DNA from: Saccharibacillus kuerlensis DSM 22868
GTDB taxonomy: Bacteria; Bacillota; Bacilli; Paenibacillales; Paenibacillaceae
Assembly (NCBI RefSeq): GCF_000378145.1
Contig: NZ_KB899277.1
Location: 1-64,000, forward strand
Direction of reading: 5' to 3'
DNA length: 64,000 bases
Shown: positions 17,465-25,097 of the stretch, in pieces
How the letters are laid out: each line of letters opens with the position of its first letter
How positions within the stretch are numbered: position 1 is the stretch's first letter
Made by a program: the position numbers and the translations under genes
The notes under the pieces: generated by a model
The model's database searches: none
What the model was told of the DNA's origin: nothing
Seen by the model: only the letters and a program-made list of their open reading frames with translations

Positions 17465-17536
17465 GCTGCTTTCCTTCTCCTTCTTTATTGAATTTCTCCC
17501 TATGCCTATTTAGTGCGTTTTAGGCCAAACTTTCCT

Positions 17537-17574
17537 CACAAAAAAGAGCGCTCCAATTGGAGCGCTCTTTTTTT
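17537..17574. terminator. Bidirectional terminator after bmrD
   Basis: AAAAAGAGCGCTCC, loop AATT, GGAGCGCTCTTTTT: a perfect 14-bp stem. It serves bmrD and the convergent PrcB-like gene. Confidence 0.92.
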
Positions 17575-17614
17575 CATCTCTAACCTTACTTTTCTAATCT
17601 TACTGCCTCTAATC

Positions 17615-18550
17615 TTACTGCAGCAGTTTGGCATCACTGCCACCGGTCGAACCGTCAATTGGCTGAGCTGCAACTTCCGTATGAGTTTCAGTCAAATAAG
17701 TCGAAACTTCAACGTCAGTAATAACTTGCGGATACATCATCCCCGGTTCCGGATTCGTTACACGGTACTCGATAATGGCTTTACCATTTTCGTACTTTAC
17801 GTTTTCGATCTTCAGTCCATAACCCGGATTCGGCATCGAAGCTTTCAGCGTCGCTTTGATCCGTCCGTCGGCTTCGGTCTTCGTCGTTACGTTCAAATCG
17901 TTCGCCCCCGTTCCGTCTTCGGTCTGGTTATCGCCTCCGACGTTATTGATGAACTCAAGAGCATTATATACCATTTCGGCAGCTTCCATTCGGGTAATCG
18001 GATCCTGCGGACGGAATTTGCTTTCGGTTCTGGACAAGATTCGCATATTGCCGAGCGTTTGTACCGCGCCCATATGAGTATCGGTAAATTCTTTTTCGTC
18101 TTCAAATGCAATGTACATTTTCGTTGTCGGATACTGACCTGTCGTGTTAATGCCTTCTAATAATAGACTTGCAAATGCTTCGCGCGTGATCTTAGCATTC
18201 ACGGAATCGCTCTTCTTCACCGTCTCAATTCCGTTATCCAGGGCCGCTTCATAAGCCGGAGCATACCAGGCATCCGTATTGAAAGAAGAAACCGGCTTAT
18301 CATCGGTTCCCGGATCGGTCTTCAAGTCAAAGGCATTGACGATCAGCTGAATCGCTTGGGCATTGGTCAGATCGGATTGTGGAGCAAAAAGGTCGGAACC
18401 GACACCTTGCATTACACCCTGCTGCTGCAGAGCTTCCGCAATTTTGGCATTACTTGCATCCGTTACATCACTAAATGCTGAAGCGGATGTGGCAAAAGCG
18501 AACGATCCTGCCATAACAAGAGCTGCACAAGCTTTTATTGTCTTTTTCAT
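17615..18550 (-). CDS. Secreted protein with S-layer homology repeats and PrcB-like C-terminal domain
   Basis: The 311-residue protein has a signal peptide (MKKTIKACAALVMAGSFAFA, cleavage likely after TSASA). Next come three S-layer-homology-like segments (AFSDVTDASNAKIAEALQQQ; ALDNG...KITREAFASLLLEG; FTDTHMGAVQTLGNM...QDPITRMEAAEMVYNAL) that probably anchor it to the cell wall. After a Gly/Asp linker, residues about 210-290 resemble the PrcB C-terminal domain (GYGLKIENVKYENGKAIIEY). PrcB was described as a component of protease complexes; activity here is unproven. GAGGTG before the ATG supports the start over the longer frame. It lies downstream of argS on the same strand. Confidence 0.82.
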   Translation of the reverse strand: MKKTIKACAALVMAGSFAFATSASAFSDVTDASNAKIAEALQQQGVMQGVGSDLFAPQSDLTNAQAIQLIVNAFDLKTDPGTDDKPVSSFNTDAWYAPAYEAALDNGIETVKKSDSVNAKITREAFASLLLEGINTTGQYPTTKMYIAFEDEKEFTDTHMGAVQTLGNMRILSRTESKFRPQDPITRMEAAEMVYNALEFINNVGGDNQTEDGTGANDLNVTTKTEADGRIKATLKASMPNPGYGLKIENVKYENGKAIIEYRVTNPEPGMMYPQVITDVEVSTYLTETHTEVAAQPIDGSTGGSDAKLLQ

Positions 18551-18642
18551 GGAAGTCACCTCTTCATAAGTTCTTATTCTCACCCTTTCAGACGGGAAAG
18601 CCTGTCTTAAAGTTGCAGTAAACTGCAAATTTAAGCTCTTGT

Positions 18643-20328
18643 TTAAATTTCTTCCGGAGTTCCGATTCCCAACAACCCTAGTGCCCAACGCAGTCTCTGT
18701 GCAGTCAAATGCGTAATCTGCAATCTGATCTTCCGTTCAATCGGCATGTCGGTCAGCACTTTATTGTAATGATAGAAGCGATTGAACAGTTTGGCTAAAT
18801 CCAGTGCATAACGGGCGATGACCGAAGGCTCGTACCGCAGCAGCCCCCGCTTGAGCTCCGTTTGATAATCGCACAGCCGCTTTAGCAGTTCCCACGATGC
18901 TTCATCCCAGACATAACCGGATAATGCATCGGATTCTATCGGCACTTTCCCCCTATAATCGTCTCCCGCTCTGCGCAGTACACTGCAAGCTCGGGCATAC
19001 GTATACTGCACATATGGTCCCGTCTCACCTTCAAATTGGACGGCTTCTTCAAGCGAGAAGTTGATCTCTCCGATCCGGTTGTTTTTCAGATCTCCAAAAA
19101 TGATGGCACCGATCCCTACCGCTTCCGCCACTTCTTTCCGATTTTGAAGCTCAGGGTTTTTCTCGTCAATAATGGCTGCCGCACGAGAGACCGCTTCATC
19201 CAATACTTCCTCCAGAAAAACGACTTTCCCCCGGCGGGTGGACATCTTTTTCCCTTCAAACTTCATCAGTCCAAACGGAATATGCATGCAGTGTTTTGCC
19301 CACTCTCTGCCCATTTTATGCAGAACTGCGAACACTTGACGAAAATGCAGAGACTGCTCCGCCCCTACCACATACAGCAGTTTGTCTGCTCCTAGCTGAT
19401 CGTGACGGTACATGGCTGTGGCAAGATCGCGGGTCGGATAGATCGTTGTGCCATCGGATTTAAGAATCAGACAGGGCGGCATCTCTTGATCATCCAACCG
19501 AACAACCTGCGCCCCGTCGCTTTCTTCCAGCAGACCTTGGGCACGCAGCTCGTCGACAACCGCTCCCATTTTGTCATTATAAAAGCTTTCTCCCAATACT
19601 TTGTCAAAATGAACACCAAGGCGATCGTACATCCGATTGAATTCTGTCAGGCTAACCTCGACAAAATAGCGCCAGAGCCGCAGCGCTTCTTCATCTCCAT
19701 TCTCCAGCCGGCGGAACCAATCGCGGGCTTCGATATCGAGTGAAGGATCCTGTTCGACTTCATCATGAAAACGAACATAGAGGCTCAGCGACTCACGGAT
19801 CGGCGAATCCTTCAGCTTCTCTTCACTGCCCCAATGCTTATAGGCCGTAATCATCTTGCCGAACTGGGTCCCCCAATCGCCAAGATGGTTGACACTGACC
19901 GGGTTATAGCCGGCTTCGGCATGCATCCGGTATAAAGCTGCTCCGATCACGGTCGAGCGCAGATGCCCCACACCGAACGGCTTGGCAATATTTGGCGAAG
20001 ACATATCGATAACGACCGTCTCTCCCGTTCCGGTAATCGGAGAGCCCTCGGCCTCCTGAAGCAGTCGCCCGGCATAAATCGCACGATCAAGCCGAAAATT
20101 CAGGTATGCTCCTGCCGCCGATGCTTCTACGCCTTCGAGCGTGAAGCGCTCGGCCAGTTCCGCAGCAATCTGCTGCGGCGGCTTTCGCAGTGTCTTCGCC
20201 AGCGTGAAGCATGGGAACGCCGCATCTCCCAGCTTCGGATCAGGCGGAAGTTCAATCATAGTCTCCGCAGTACCTTGTTCCCATTCCAGCAGCGCATCAA
20301 GCGCAGCGGCAATTTGCGATAACATCAT
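18643..20328 (-). CDS. argS: Arginyl-tRNA synthetase
   Basis: Class I synthetase charging tRNA-Arg. The 561-residue protein has the Add-1 N-terminal domain, the HIGH-like motif in PNIAKPFGVGHLRST, the KMSKS-like KKMSTRRGKVVFLEE and the C-terminal DALR anticodon-binding domain ending near LLGIGTPEEI. AAAGGAGG stands seven bases before tandem ATGATG; I use the first, though the second is possible. The upstream frame extension (12 codons) lacks support. A T-box leader precedes it, so expression should rise when tRNA-Arg is uncharged. Confidence 0.96.
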   Translation of the reverse strand: MMLSQIAAALDALLEWEQGTAETMIELPPDPKLGDAAFPCFTLAKTLRKPPQQIAAELAERFTLEGVEASAAGAYLNFRLDRAIYAGRLLQEAEGSPITGTGETVVIDMSSPNIAKPFGVGHLRSTVIGAALYRMHAEAGYNPVSVNHLGDWGTQFGKMITAYKHWGSEEKLKDSPIRESLSLYVRFHDEVEQDPSLDIEARDWFRRLENGDEEALRLWRYFVEVSLTEFNRMYDRLGVHFDKVLGESFYNDKMGAVVDELRAQGLLEESDGAQVVRLDDQEMPPCLILKSDGTTIYPTRDLATAMYRHDQLGADKLLYVVGAEQSLHFRQVFAVLHKMGREWAKHCMHIPFGLMKFEGKKMSTRRGKVVFLEEVLDEAVSRAAAIIDEKNPELQNRKEVAEAVGIGAIIFGDLKNNRIGEINFSLEEAVQFEGETGPYVQYTYARACSVLRRAGDDYRGKVPIESDALSGYVWDEASWELLKRLCDYQTELKRGLLRYEPSVIARYALDLAKLFNRFYHYNKVLTDMPIERKIRLQITHLTAQRLRWALGLLGIGTPEEI

Positions 20329-20405
20329 CTTGTTTCCTCCTTTGATAAAGCTGCAGCTATTCAACAGTCACATCTTTTTGCAAAAGCACGACAAAAAGCA
20401 CGACG

Positions 20406-20694
20406 AAAAGCTCCCGTCTCTATAAAGAGACGAGAGCTTTCGGTCCCGCGGTACCACTCTTATAGCCCGGCAGCGTCGCAAACAAACGGGCACAGACCTC
20501 TCGAGCGGCGGTAACGGCGCCGTAACCGGACGAATCTACACAGAACCAACCGCTCCTAGCGGAAGTTCATTCGAATCGCCATTTCCCGGGTGCGTTTCTT
20601 CGAAAGGTTTGGCGCCGGCTCTCACCCTCCCGGCTCGCTGCTCGCCTGTCCCCTTACAAATACTCTCCCGTTCATAAACGTTGTCGATTATCTT
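20406..20694 (-). promoter_or_regulatory. T-box riboswitch of argS
   Basis: The minus strand carries the T-box core AGAGTGGTACCGCG (20447-20460) followed by a terminator with arms AAAGCTCTCGTCTCT and AGAGACGGGAGCTTTT (20406-20440) and a T-rich tail. TGGT in the core would pair with an ACCA tRNA end. Upstream is a long stem-I-like region containing AGTA and GGGTGAGAGCCGG. The specifier should be an Arg codon; CGC at 20592-20594 is a candidate, but I could not fold the RNA to confirm it. Confidence 0.88.
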
Positions 20695-20700
20695 TTCGCT

Positions 20701-20729
20701 ATTATAGGACTTTAATTATTTTGAAGCAA
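20701..20729 (-). promoter_or_regulatory. Promoter of the argS T-box transcript
   Basis: On the minus strand TTGCTT (20724-20729), 17-nt spacer, TATAAT (20701-20706). Confidence 0.65.
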
Positions 20730-20830
20730 GCGGGAATTACACAATTTTCGACACTTATCATTTTTTTGCCAGCTTGAACACTTTAACGGATTCAACGATT
20801 TGCCGGCCGTTTAACCTCCCGTATAGTCTA

Positions 20831-21470
20831 ATCGGGTTCGGCAACTATACTCAGATATTCACGAGCAATCCTTTGTTCTAAAAATTTCTGTATCACACGC
20901 TCTATTACGTCGCTCTTATGGTACCGCTGACGACAATTGGTTCCGTACATGCTCAATGAAAGGATTGCAGGCATGCAAGTTTTCCGAACCATCTCTTATC
21001 TGCCTGCCGTTCTGTCGGATGTTGGCTTTTACTTTCTGTGGATTCAGCTGTTCAAACCGTCAACTAGTCTGATCAATACTATGCTCGGCTGGATCGACAT
21101 TGCCGGACCGGCTTGGCTCAGCGATCCAATGTGGACCAAACCCGCTATCATCATGATGAAGCTGTGGAGCGTCGGCATGCTGTTATACCTTGCCAGCCTG
21201 CAGGGTGTATCGTCACAGCTCTACGAATCGGCCAAGCTGGATGGCGCTTTCGCATTCCGTCGATTCTGTCATATTACCCTTCCTATGATCTCGCCGGTCA
21301 TCTTTTTTGACGTAGTTACGAGCTTTATCGGCGGATTCAGATTTTTCAGGAAGGTTATGTGATGACCGACAGTGGGAACGGAGGCCCGATGGGCCCACCG
21401 CTCTTCTACAATCTCTATATGTGGAATCAGGCATTCCAGCTGTTCAACATGGGTTATGCGATACAATTTC
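20831..21470 (+). pseudogene. Decayed carbohydrate ABC transporter permease
   Basis: Fragments of a binding-protein-dependent sugar permease (LacF/UgpA/LplB class) appear in order but in different frames: IGFGNYTQIFTSNPLF, then TLYYVALMVPLTTIGS, then RIAGMQVFRTISYLPAVLSD through KLDGAFAFRRFCHITLPMISP, then GGFQIFQEGYVMTDSG and FYNLYMWNQAFQLFNMGYA. A stop follows the first piece, a frameshift ends the second, and a lost T near 21330 breaks the third. The N-terminus and the last part are missing. The EAA-loop remnant (ESAKLDGA) is recognisable. No binding protein, second permease or sugar gene is nearby, so this is a remnant. Confidence 0.88.
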
Positions 21471-21474
21471 TCAT

Positions 21475-21503
21475 AAAAAAGACCGCCCTGTAAGGACGGC
21501 CTT
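21475..21503 (-). terminator. Terminator of the cobW-csp unit
   Basis: On the minus strand GGCCGTCC, loop TTAC, AGGGCGGTC, then six T. It is just after the Cys-rich gene and abuts the permease remnant. Confidence 0.85.
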
Positions 21504-21530
21504 CGATAAGCTTTTCGCGGACGTGGCAGA

Positions 21531-21875
21531 TTAAGCGGCTACCCGCACACCGCGGCAGATGCGGGCGCACTCTTGGCAGACGCGAACGCATTCCTGGCAG
21601 TGTTCATGCGGATGCTTCATGCATTCTTCCGCACATGCATCGCAGGCCTTGGCGCACAGTTCACAAATCTCGGCCACGAAAGGACTGTTGCGGGTCATGG
21701 CTTGAATAGCAACCCCGCACAAATCCGCACATTCACGATCAAGGCGCAGACACTCACGAAGTTCGAAAATCTCGAGTCCTTTGAGGCTTGAAACGTAGCT
21801 GACATTGCAGACGTTCATGCAGCGGATGCAGGCATCAATGCACTCTTTATATGTAGTCACGGTCAAATTTGTCAT
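21531..21875 (-). CDS. Cys-rich four-helix-bundle copper-binding protein (Csp/DUF326)
   Basis: The 114-residue protein contains 17 cysteines, mostly spaced C-x3-C or C-x2-C along predicted helices (KECIDACIRCMNVC; CAKACDACAEEC; CQECVRVCQECARIC). This is the pattern of cytosolic copper-storage proteins (Csp3/YhjQ), in which Cys lining a four-helix bundle bind many Cu(I). There is no signal peptide, so storage would be cytoplasmic. GGAGG stands eight bases before ATG. It lies 93 bases downstream of the CobW-type GTPase gene and shares its terminator, suggesting a metal-handling unit. No copper-responsive operator was recognised. Confidence 0.85.
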   Translation of the reverse strand: MTNLTVTTYKECIDACIRCMNVCNVSYVSSLKGLEIFELRECLRLDRECADLCGVAIQAMTRNSPFVAEICELCAKACDACAEECMKHPHEHCQECVRVCQECARICRGVRVAA

Positions 21876-21968
21876 GTTGTTTTCCTCCCAGTGTATAGTT
21901 AAGGCTTGCTAGCCTCTGATGCTTACTATTACCCGACAGATGACAAAATTGAAACCATTTTAGAATGC

Positions 21969-22955
21969 CTACTCGTCTGCCTCTGCTTGTTCGCTGTCCG
22001 CTTCCAGCTCCGTGAGCTTCTCAAACAGTTCCGATGCTGAGAAATGCTCACCGATAAAGACAGCTATGTCGTCCAACTGTCCCTGCGGAGTCACTTTGAT
22101 GAAATCCAGTTCTTGAAAAGCGTATTGGAACAGGAATCGGCTCGCCGTATCGGAAAAAGTAAGCAGTCCCTTTGCCCGATATATTTCACGCGGAAGATCC
22201 TTGATCATCGCTTGGAATCGCTCGCTGTCGACCGGACGGTTGAAGCGATGGGTGTAGGAAGTAACATGCTCATGTCCTGAACCCAGCATAGCGAAGCCTC
22301 CTGACGGCATCTTCTGCAGAGGTTCTTGTTCCTGACGCTCCGGCGAAAACCCTATATCCAGCAATATGCCAAGATCCGTTTCGCAGCGAACGGTACGGAT
22401 AATCGGTGCGTAAGCATTCCAACCTGAAATTGCCGATTCCAGTTCAGCCGCCTCTTCTTTGCTCACTCTGTCCATTTTGTTCAACACAATGACCGAAGCG
22501 CAGCGGATCTGATCCTGCATGAGCGCATAAGTTCTTCCTCCGCGATTCCGGTACATCTCTAACAGATGAGCGGCATCCGCTACCGTAATCAGACCTTTAA
22601 TGTTGATGCCGGCATACATCGCCGTTTCCGTCGCCGAATCGAGCAGATCGATCGGATTGGCGGCGCCCGTCGCTTCTATGACTACGACATCCGGTCGATC
22701 GCGCTCGACCAGCATAGCCAATTCTCCTGCAAGATCTTCACGAACCGTACAGCAGATGCAGCCGTCCAACAGTTCGGCTGTCGGAACTTCCGATTCGACA
22801 AGCAGACCGTCAAGATTAACATCTCCCAGCTCGTTGATGACGACACCCGGTTTCATTCCCTTCTCCTGCCAATAAGCCACGAGCCGCTGCAGCATCGTAG
22901 TCTTCCCGCTGCCGAGAAATCCGGACAGCAGATATACCGGTACTTCCGTATGCAT
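21969..22955 (-). CDS. CobW/ZNG-type GTP-binding metallochaperone
   Basis: G3E-family GTPase of 328 residues. It has the P-loop GFLGSGKTT (12-20), the metal-binding CICC (66-69), the switch region EATGAANP, the NKMD base-specificity motif and a CobW C-terminal domain. Such proteins deliver zinc or cobalt to target enzymes. The frame is open 48 codons further upstream, but GGAGG seven bases before this ATG sets the start. No Zur box of the usual Bacillus form is visible upstream; instead two direct repeats overlap the promoter. The metal cannot be assigned. It is followed by the Cys-rich copper-binding gene. Confidence 0.88.
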   Translation of the reverse strand: MHTEVPVYLLSGFLGSGKTTMLQRLVAYWQEKGMKPGVVINELGDVNLDGLLVESEVPTAELLDGCICCTVREDLAGELAMLVERDRPDVVVIEATGAANPIDLLDSATETAMYAGINIKGLITVADAAHLLEMYRNRGGRTYALMQDQIRCASVIVLNKMDRVSKEEAAELESAISGWNAYAPIIRTVRCETDLGILLDIGFSPERQEQEPLQKMPSGGFAMLGSGHEHVTSYTHRFNRPVDSERFQAMIKDLPREIYRAKGLLTFSDTASRFLFQYAFQELDFIKVTPQGQLDDIAVFIGEHFSASELFEKLTELEADSEQAEADE

Positions 22956-23047
22956 ATGTAGACCTCCTATATCGGTTGTTATTTTTATATAACTCCTTGT
23001 CGGATATGTGCTTCCGTTCAATCGGTGCACAAACCGTCCGATGTTTG

Positions 23048-23097
23048 AGTCTACTACAGCAAAAGACGAAGTGCAACGGCTGAAGACGAAGTGCAAC
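23048..23097 (-). promoter_or_regulatory. cobW promoter with tandem direct repeats
   Basis: On the minus strand TTGCAC (23071-23076), 17-nt spacer, TAGACT (23048-23053). The 15-mer AAGACGAAGTGCAAC (plus strand) occurs exactly twice, at 23063-23077 and 23083-23097, a 20-bp period. One copy covers the -35 and the other lies two helical turns upstream, as expected for a tandem operator. The regulator is unknown. Confidence 0.5.
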
Positions 23098-23289
23098 AAT
23101 AGAAGACAGTTGTCTAAGTAAAAAATTGTATAACCCAGAGCGTGTACGCAAAATCCTCAACTTTTTCGAATAGAAGATTTCTTCAACGCCTAGCTCCGGT
23201 TTTCCAATTTAAATGAAGACATTGAACGTGAAACACGAAGTTCATTATTGCTTCGCGTACACACCGTAATGGGACTTCTTCAATAAGAA

Positions 23290-23375
23290 AATGAATAAGC
23301 TGCATCCAATAAGAGACGATGAATAGGGTGCTTCTAAATGATAATAAACGATGAATAAGATACTTCAAATTAAAA
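23290..23375. repeat. Degenerate 28-32 bp tandem repeat
   Basis: Three imperfect units share AATGAATAAGCTGCATCC / GATGAATAGGGTGCTTCT / GATGAATAAGATACTTCA, starting near 23290, 23318 and 23350. The surrounding 23160-23480 is AT-rich with no credible gene on either strand. Confidence 0.45.
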
Positions 23376-23486
23376 AGCGACTAATAAGAAATACTAACGA
23401 AAACAACCAACGAAAAACAAGCAATGTGAAACCAATAATAAGATCTGATTAATAAAATCCGATCAATGAGATTCAACGCAAAGCCC

Positions 23487-23676
23487 AATAAGTGCTTATA
23501 TGCAATTATTTTTCGCAAAAGCTCACCAAATCGCATAATAAGTGCACAGGTGCAACTATTTCACGTGAAAATACAGTTAAAAACTCAAAAACGCTGAAAG
23601 AAGTGTATGGGAGCACTTATTTCAGCGAAAGTTGAAAATTCGGAAAAAATAAGTGTACAGGCGCACTTATTTTTTG
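23487..23676. repeat. Four-copy array of hairpin-forming AATAAGTG repeats
   Basis: Four units begin at 23487, 23537, 23598 and 23648 (periods 50, 61, 50). Each has an AATAAGTG-like arm (AAGAAGTG in the third), a 7-8 base loop and a GCA..TTATT or CACTTATT arm; three are followed by TTTC..CG(A/C)AAA. The last forms a perfect 12-bp stem (AAAAAATAAGTG/CACTTATTTTTT). The region between the CobW promoter and the YhdH-type gene holds nothing else coding. I infer an intergenic mobile or structural repeat. Confidence 0.6.
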
Positions 23677-23756
23677 CCCTCTTATACCTTCAATAGATTC
23701 TTTCGGATTTAGGCTGAAATAGGTTTGCATACAGGCCCTATTGAACCCTCATAAAA

Positions 23757-23787
23757 GAAGAACACGCAGAATTCTGCATGTTCTCCC
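23757..23787 (-). terminator. Hairpin downstream of the YhdH-type oxidoreductase gene
   Basis: AGAACA-C-GCAGAATTCTGC-A-TGTTCT is a near-perfect palindrome, followed on the minus strand by TTCTTTTATG. It is probably the terminator of the gene that ends about 50 bases upstream on that strand. Confidence 0.6.
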
Positions 23788-23838
23788 TGTTTATATCTGC
23801 TTATGTGCCTTATACCGAAGTATCCGTATTCCTGCGGA

Positions 23839-24840
23839 TTATTCGGCAGATATGCGAACCAACTGACGTCCAACCGCTTTACCTTTTAAAATACGGGCAA
23901 GCGCTTCAGGAAGCTGCTCGAGCGGCAGTTCGTGTACCGCCTGTTGGAATACAGCATCCGGCTTCCATTCGCCAGCCAGCTTGTTCCAGATATCCAATCG
24001 AAGCGGACGCGGACATTCTACAGAATCGATACCTGCCAGCGTTACGCCGCGCAGAATGAACGGATGAACGCTTGTTGCGAAGTCGCCGCCTCCCGTCAGA
24101 CCGGAGAGTGCCAGCACACCGCGATAACGAATCGCTTTGAGACGCTCACCGGTTCCCGCTCCTCCGACGGGATCAACGATTGCGACCCAAAGACTTTTGC
24201 CGAGCGGTCCTTTGGACGGATTCTGCGCTTCTTCGCGTGAAATGGTATGCGCAGCTCCCAGCTTCTTCAGCAGCTCCCACTCCTGTTCCTTTCCGCTGCT
24301 TGCTGTTACTTCAAAACCTAACTTGCTTAATATAGCGACAGCGACACTACCGACGCCCCCCGAAGCGCCGGTTACGAGCACAGGTCCGCTCTCGGGTGTG
24401 ACTCCGGCAGACAGGATCGCTTCGACCGACATACCGGCTGTAAAGCCTGCCGTACCGAGAACCATCGCTTCGCGCGTCGTCAATCCTTCTGGCAGCTTGA
24501 TCAACCAGTCTGCTGGCACTCTCGCCTGCTCACTGTAACCACCGAAATGCGATACTCCAAGTCCGTAACCGGTACACAGCACGTTGTCACCGACAGCAAA
24601 TCGTTGGTCCTCCGAAGAGATTACCTCGCCGGCCAGGTCGATGCCCGGTATGAATGGATACTCCCGAACGACACGGCCTTCCTTGATACTGGCTAATCCA
24701 TCCTTGTAATTGACGTCAGAATAATGAACGCGAATGAGCACCTCGCCCTGCGGTAAATGATCCGTTTCAATCTCTTTCAAGGAACCGGTAACTGCCCCTT
24801 CCGACTCTTCCAACCAGTAGGCACGAAATTTCTCTGTCAT
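23839..24840 (-). CDS. YhdH/AcuI-family zinc-free medium-chain oxidoreductase (acryloyl-CoA reductase type)
   Basis: The 333-residue NADPH-dependent enzyme has an N-terminal GroES-like domain (YSDVNYKDGLASIKEGRVVREYPFIPGIDLAG) and a Rossmann domain with GASGGVGSVAVAILSKLGFEV. AcuI/YhdH enzymes reduce acryloyl-CoA to propanoyl-CoA; many relatives are simply quinone-oxidoreductase-like, so the physiological substrate is not certain. The zinc-binding cysteines of alcohol dehydrogenases are absent. GGAGG eight bases before ATG favours this start over a frame 43 codons longer. It appears to be transcribed alone. Confidence 0.87.
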   Translation of the reverse strand: MTEKFRAYWLEESEGAVTGSLKEIETDHLPQGEVLIRVHYSDVNYKDGLASIKEGRVVREYPFIPGIDLAGEVISSEDQRFAVGDNVLCTGYGLGVSHFGGYSEQARVPADWLIKLPEGLTTREAMVLGTAGFTAGMSVEAILSAGVTPESGPVLVTGASGGVGSVAVAILSKLGFEVTASSGKEQEWELLKKLGAAHTISREEAQNPSKGPLGKSLWVAIVDPVGGAGTGERLKAIRYRGVLALSGLTGGGDFATSVHPFILRGVTLAGIDSVECPRPLRLDIWNKLAGEWKPDAVFQQAVHELPLEQLPEALARILKGKAVGRQLVRISAE

Positions 24841-25007
24841 ATGCTTTTCCTCCCGTACTTCGGTTTCTATGCGGACTATACAGAACTGCCGCCTCTTCTT
24901 CATCCTACTCCAATGAATTCCCGAATGCCAGAAACGTACAGATCCATGACTATACGTCGGGAACAACAATTCCGGAGCCTAATTTCAGAGCCTAATTCCA
25001 AAATATG

Positions 25008-25047
25008 CAAAGAAGAGGAATCCCTATTGAAGGACTCCTCTTCTTAT
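25008..25047 (-). terminator. Terminator of the NAD-salvage operon
   Basis: AAGAAGAGGA and TCCTCTTCTT pair across a 16-base loop; a weak T-rich tract follows on the minus strand. Confidence 0.55.
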
Positions 25048-25097
25048 CCGATTATCTTCTATTTTGAAGGTTCCTGCCCTCTAAAACTTTTAAGAGT

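Noticed and set aside
23487-23676. Possible CRISPR array
   Set aside because: Only four units, the 'repeats' diverge from each other, the spacing is uneven (50, 61, 50) and there are no cas genes.
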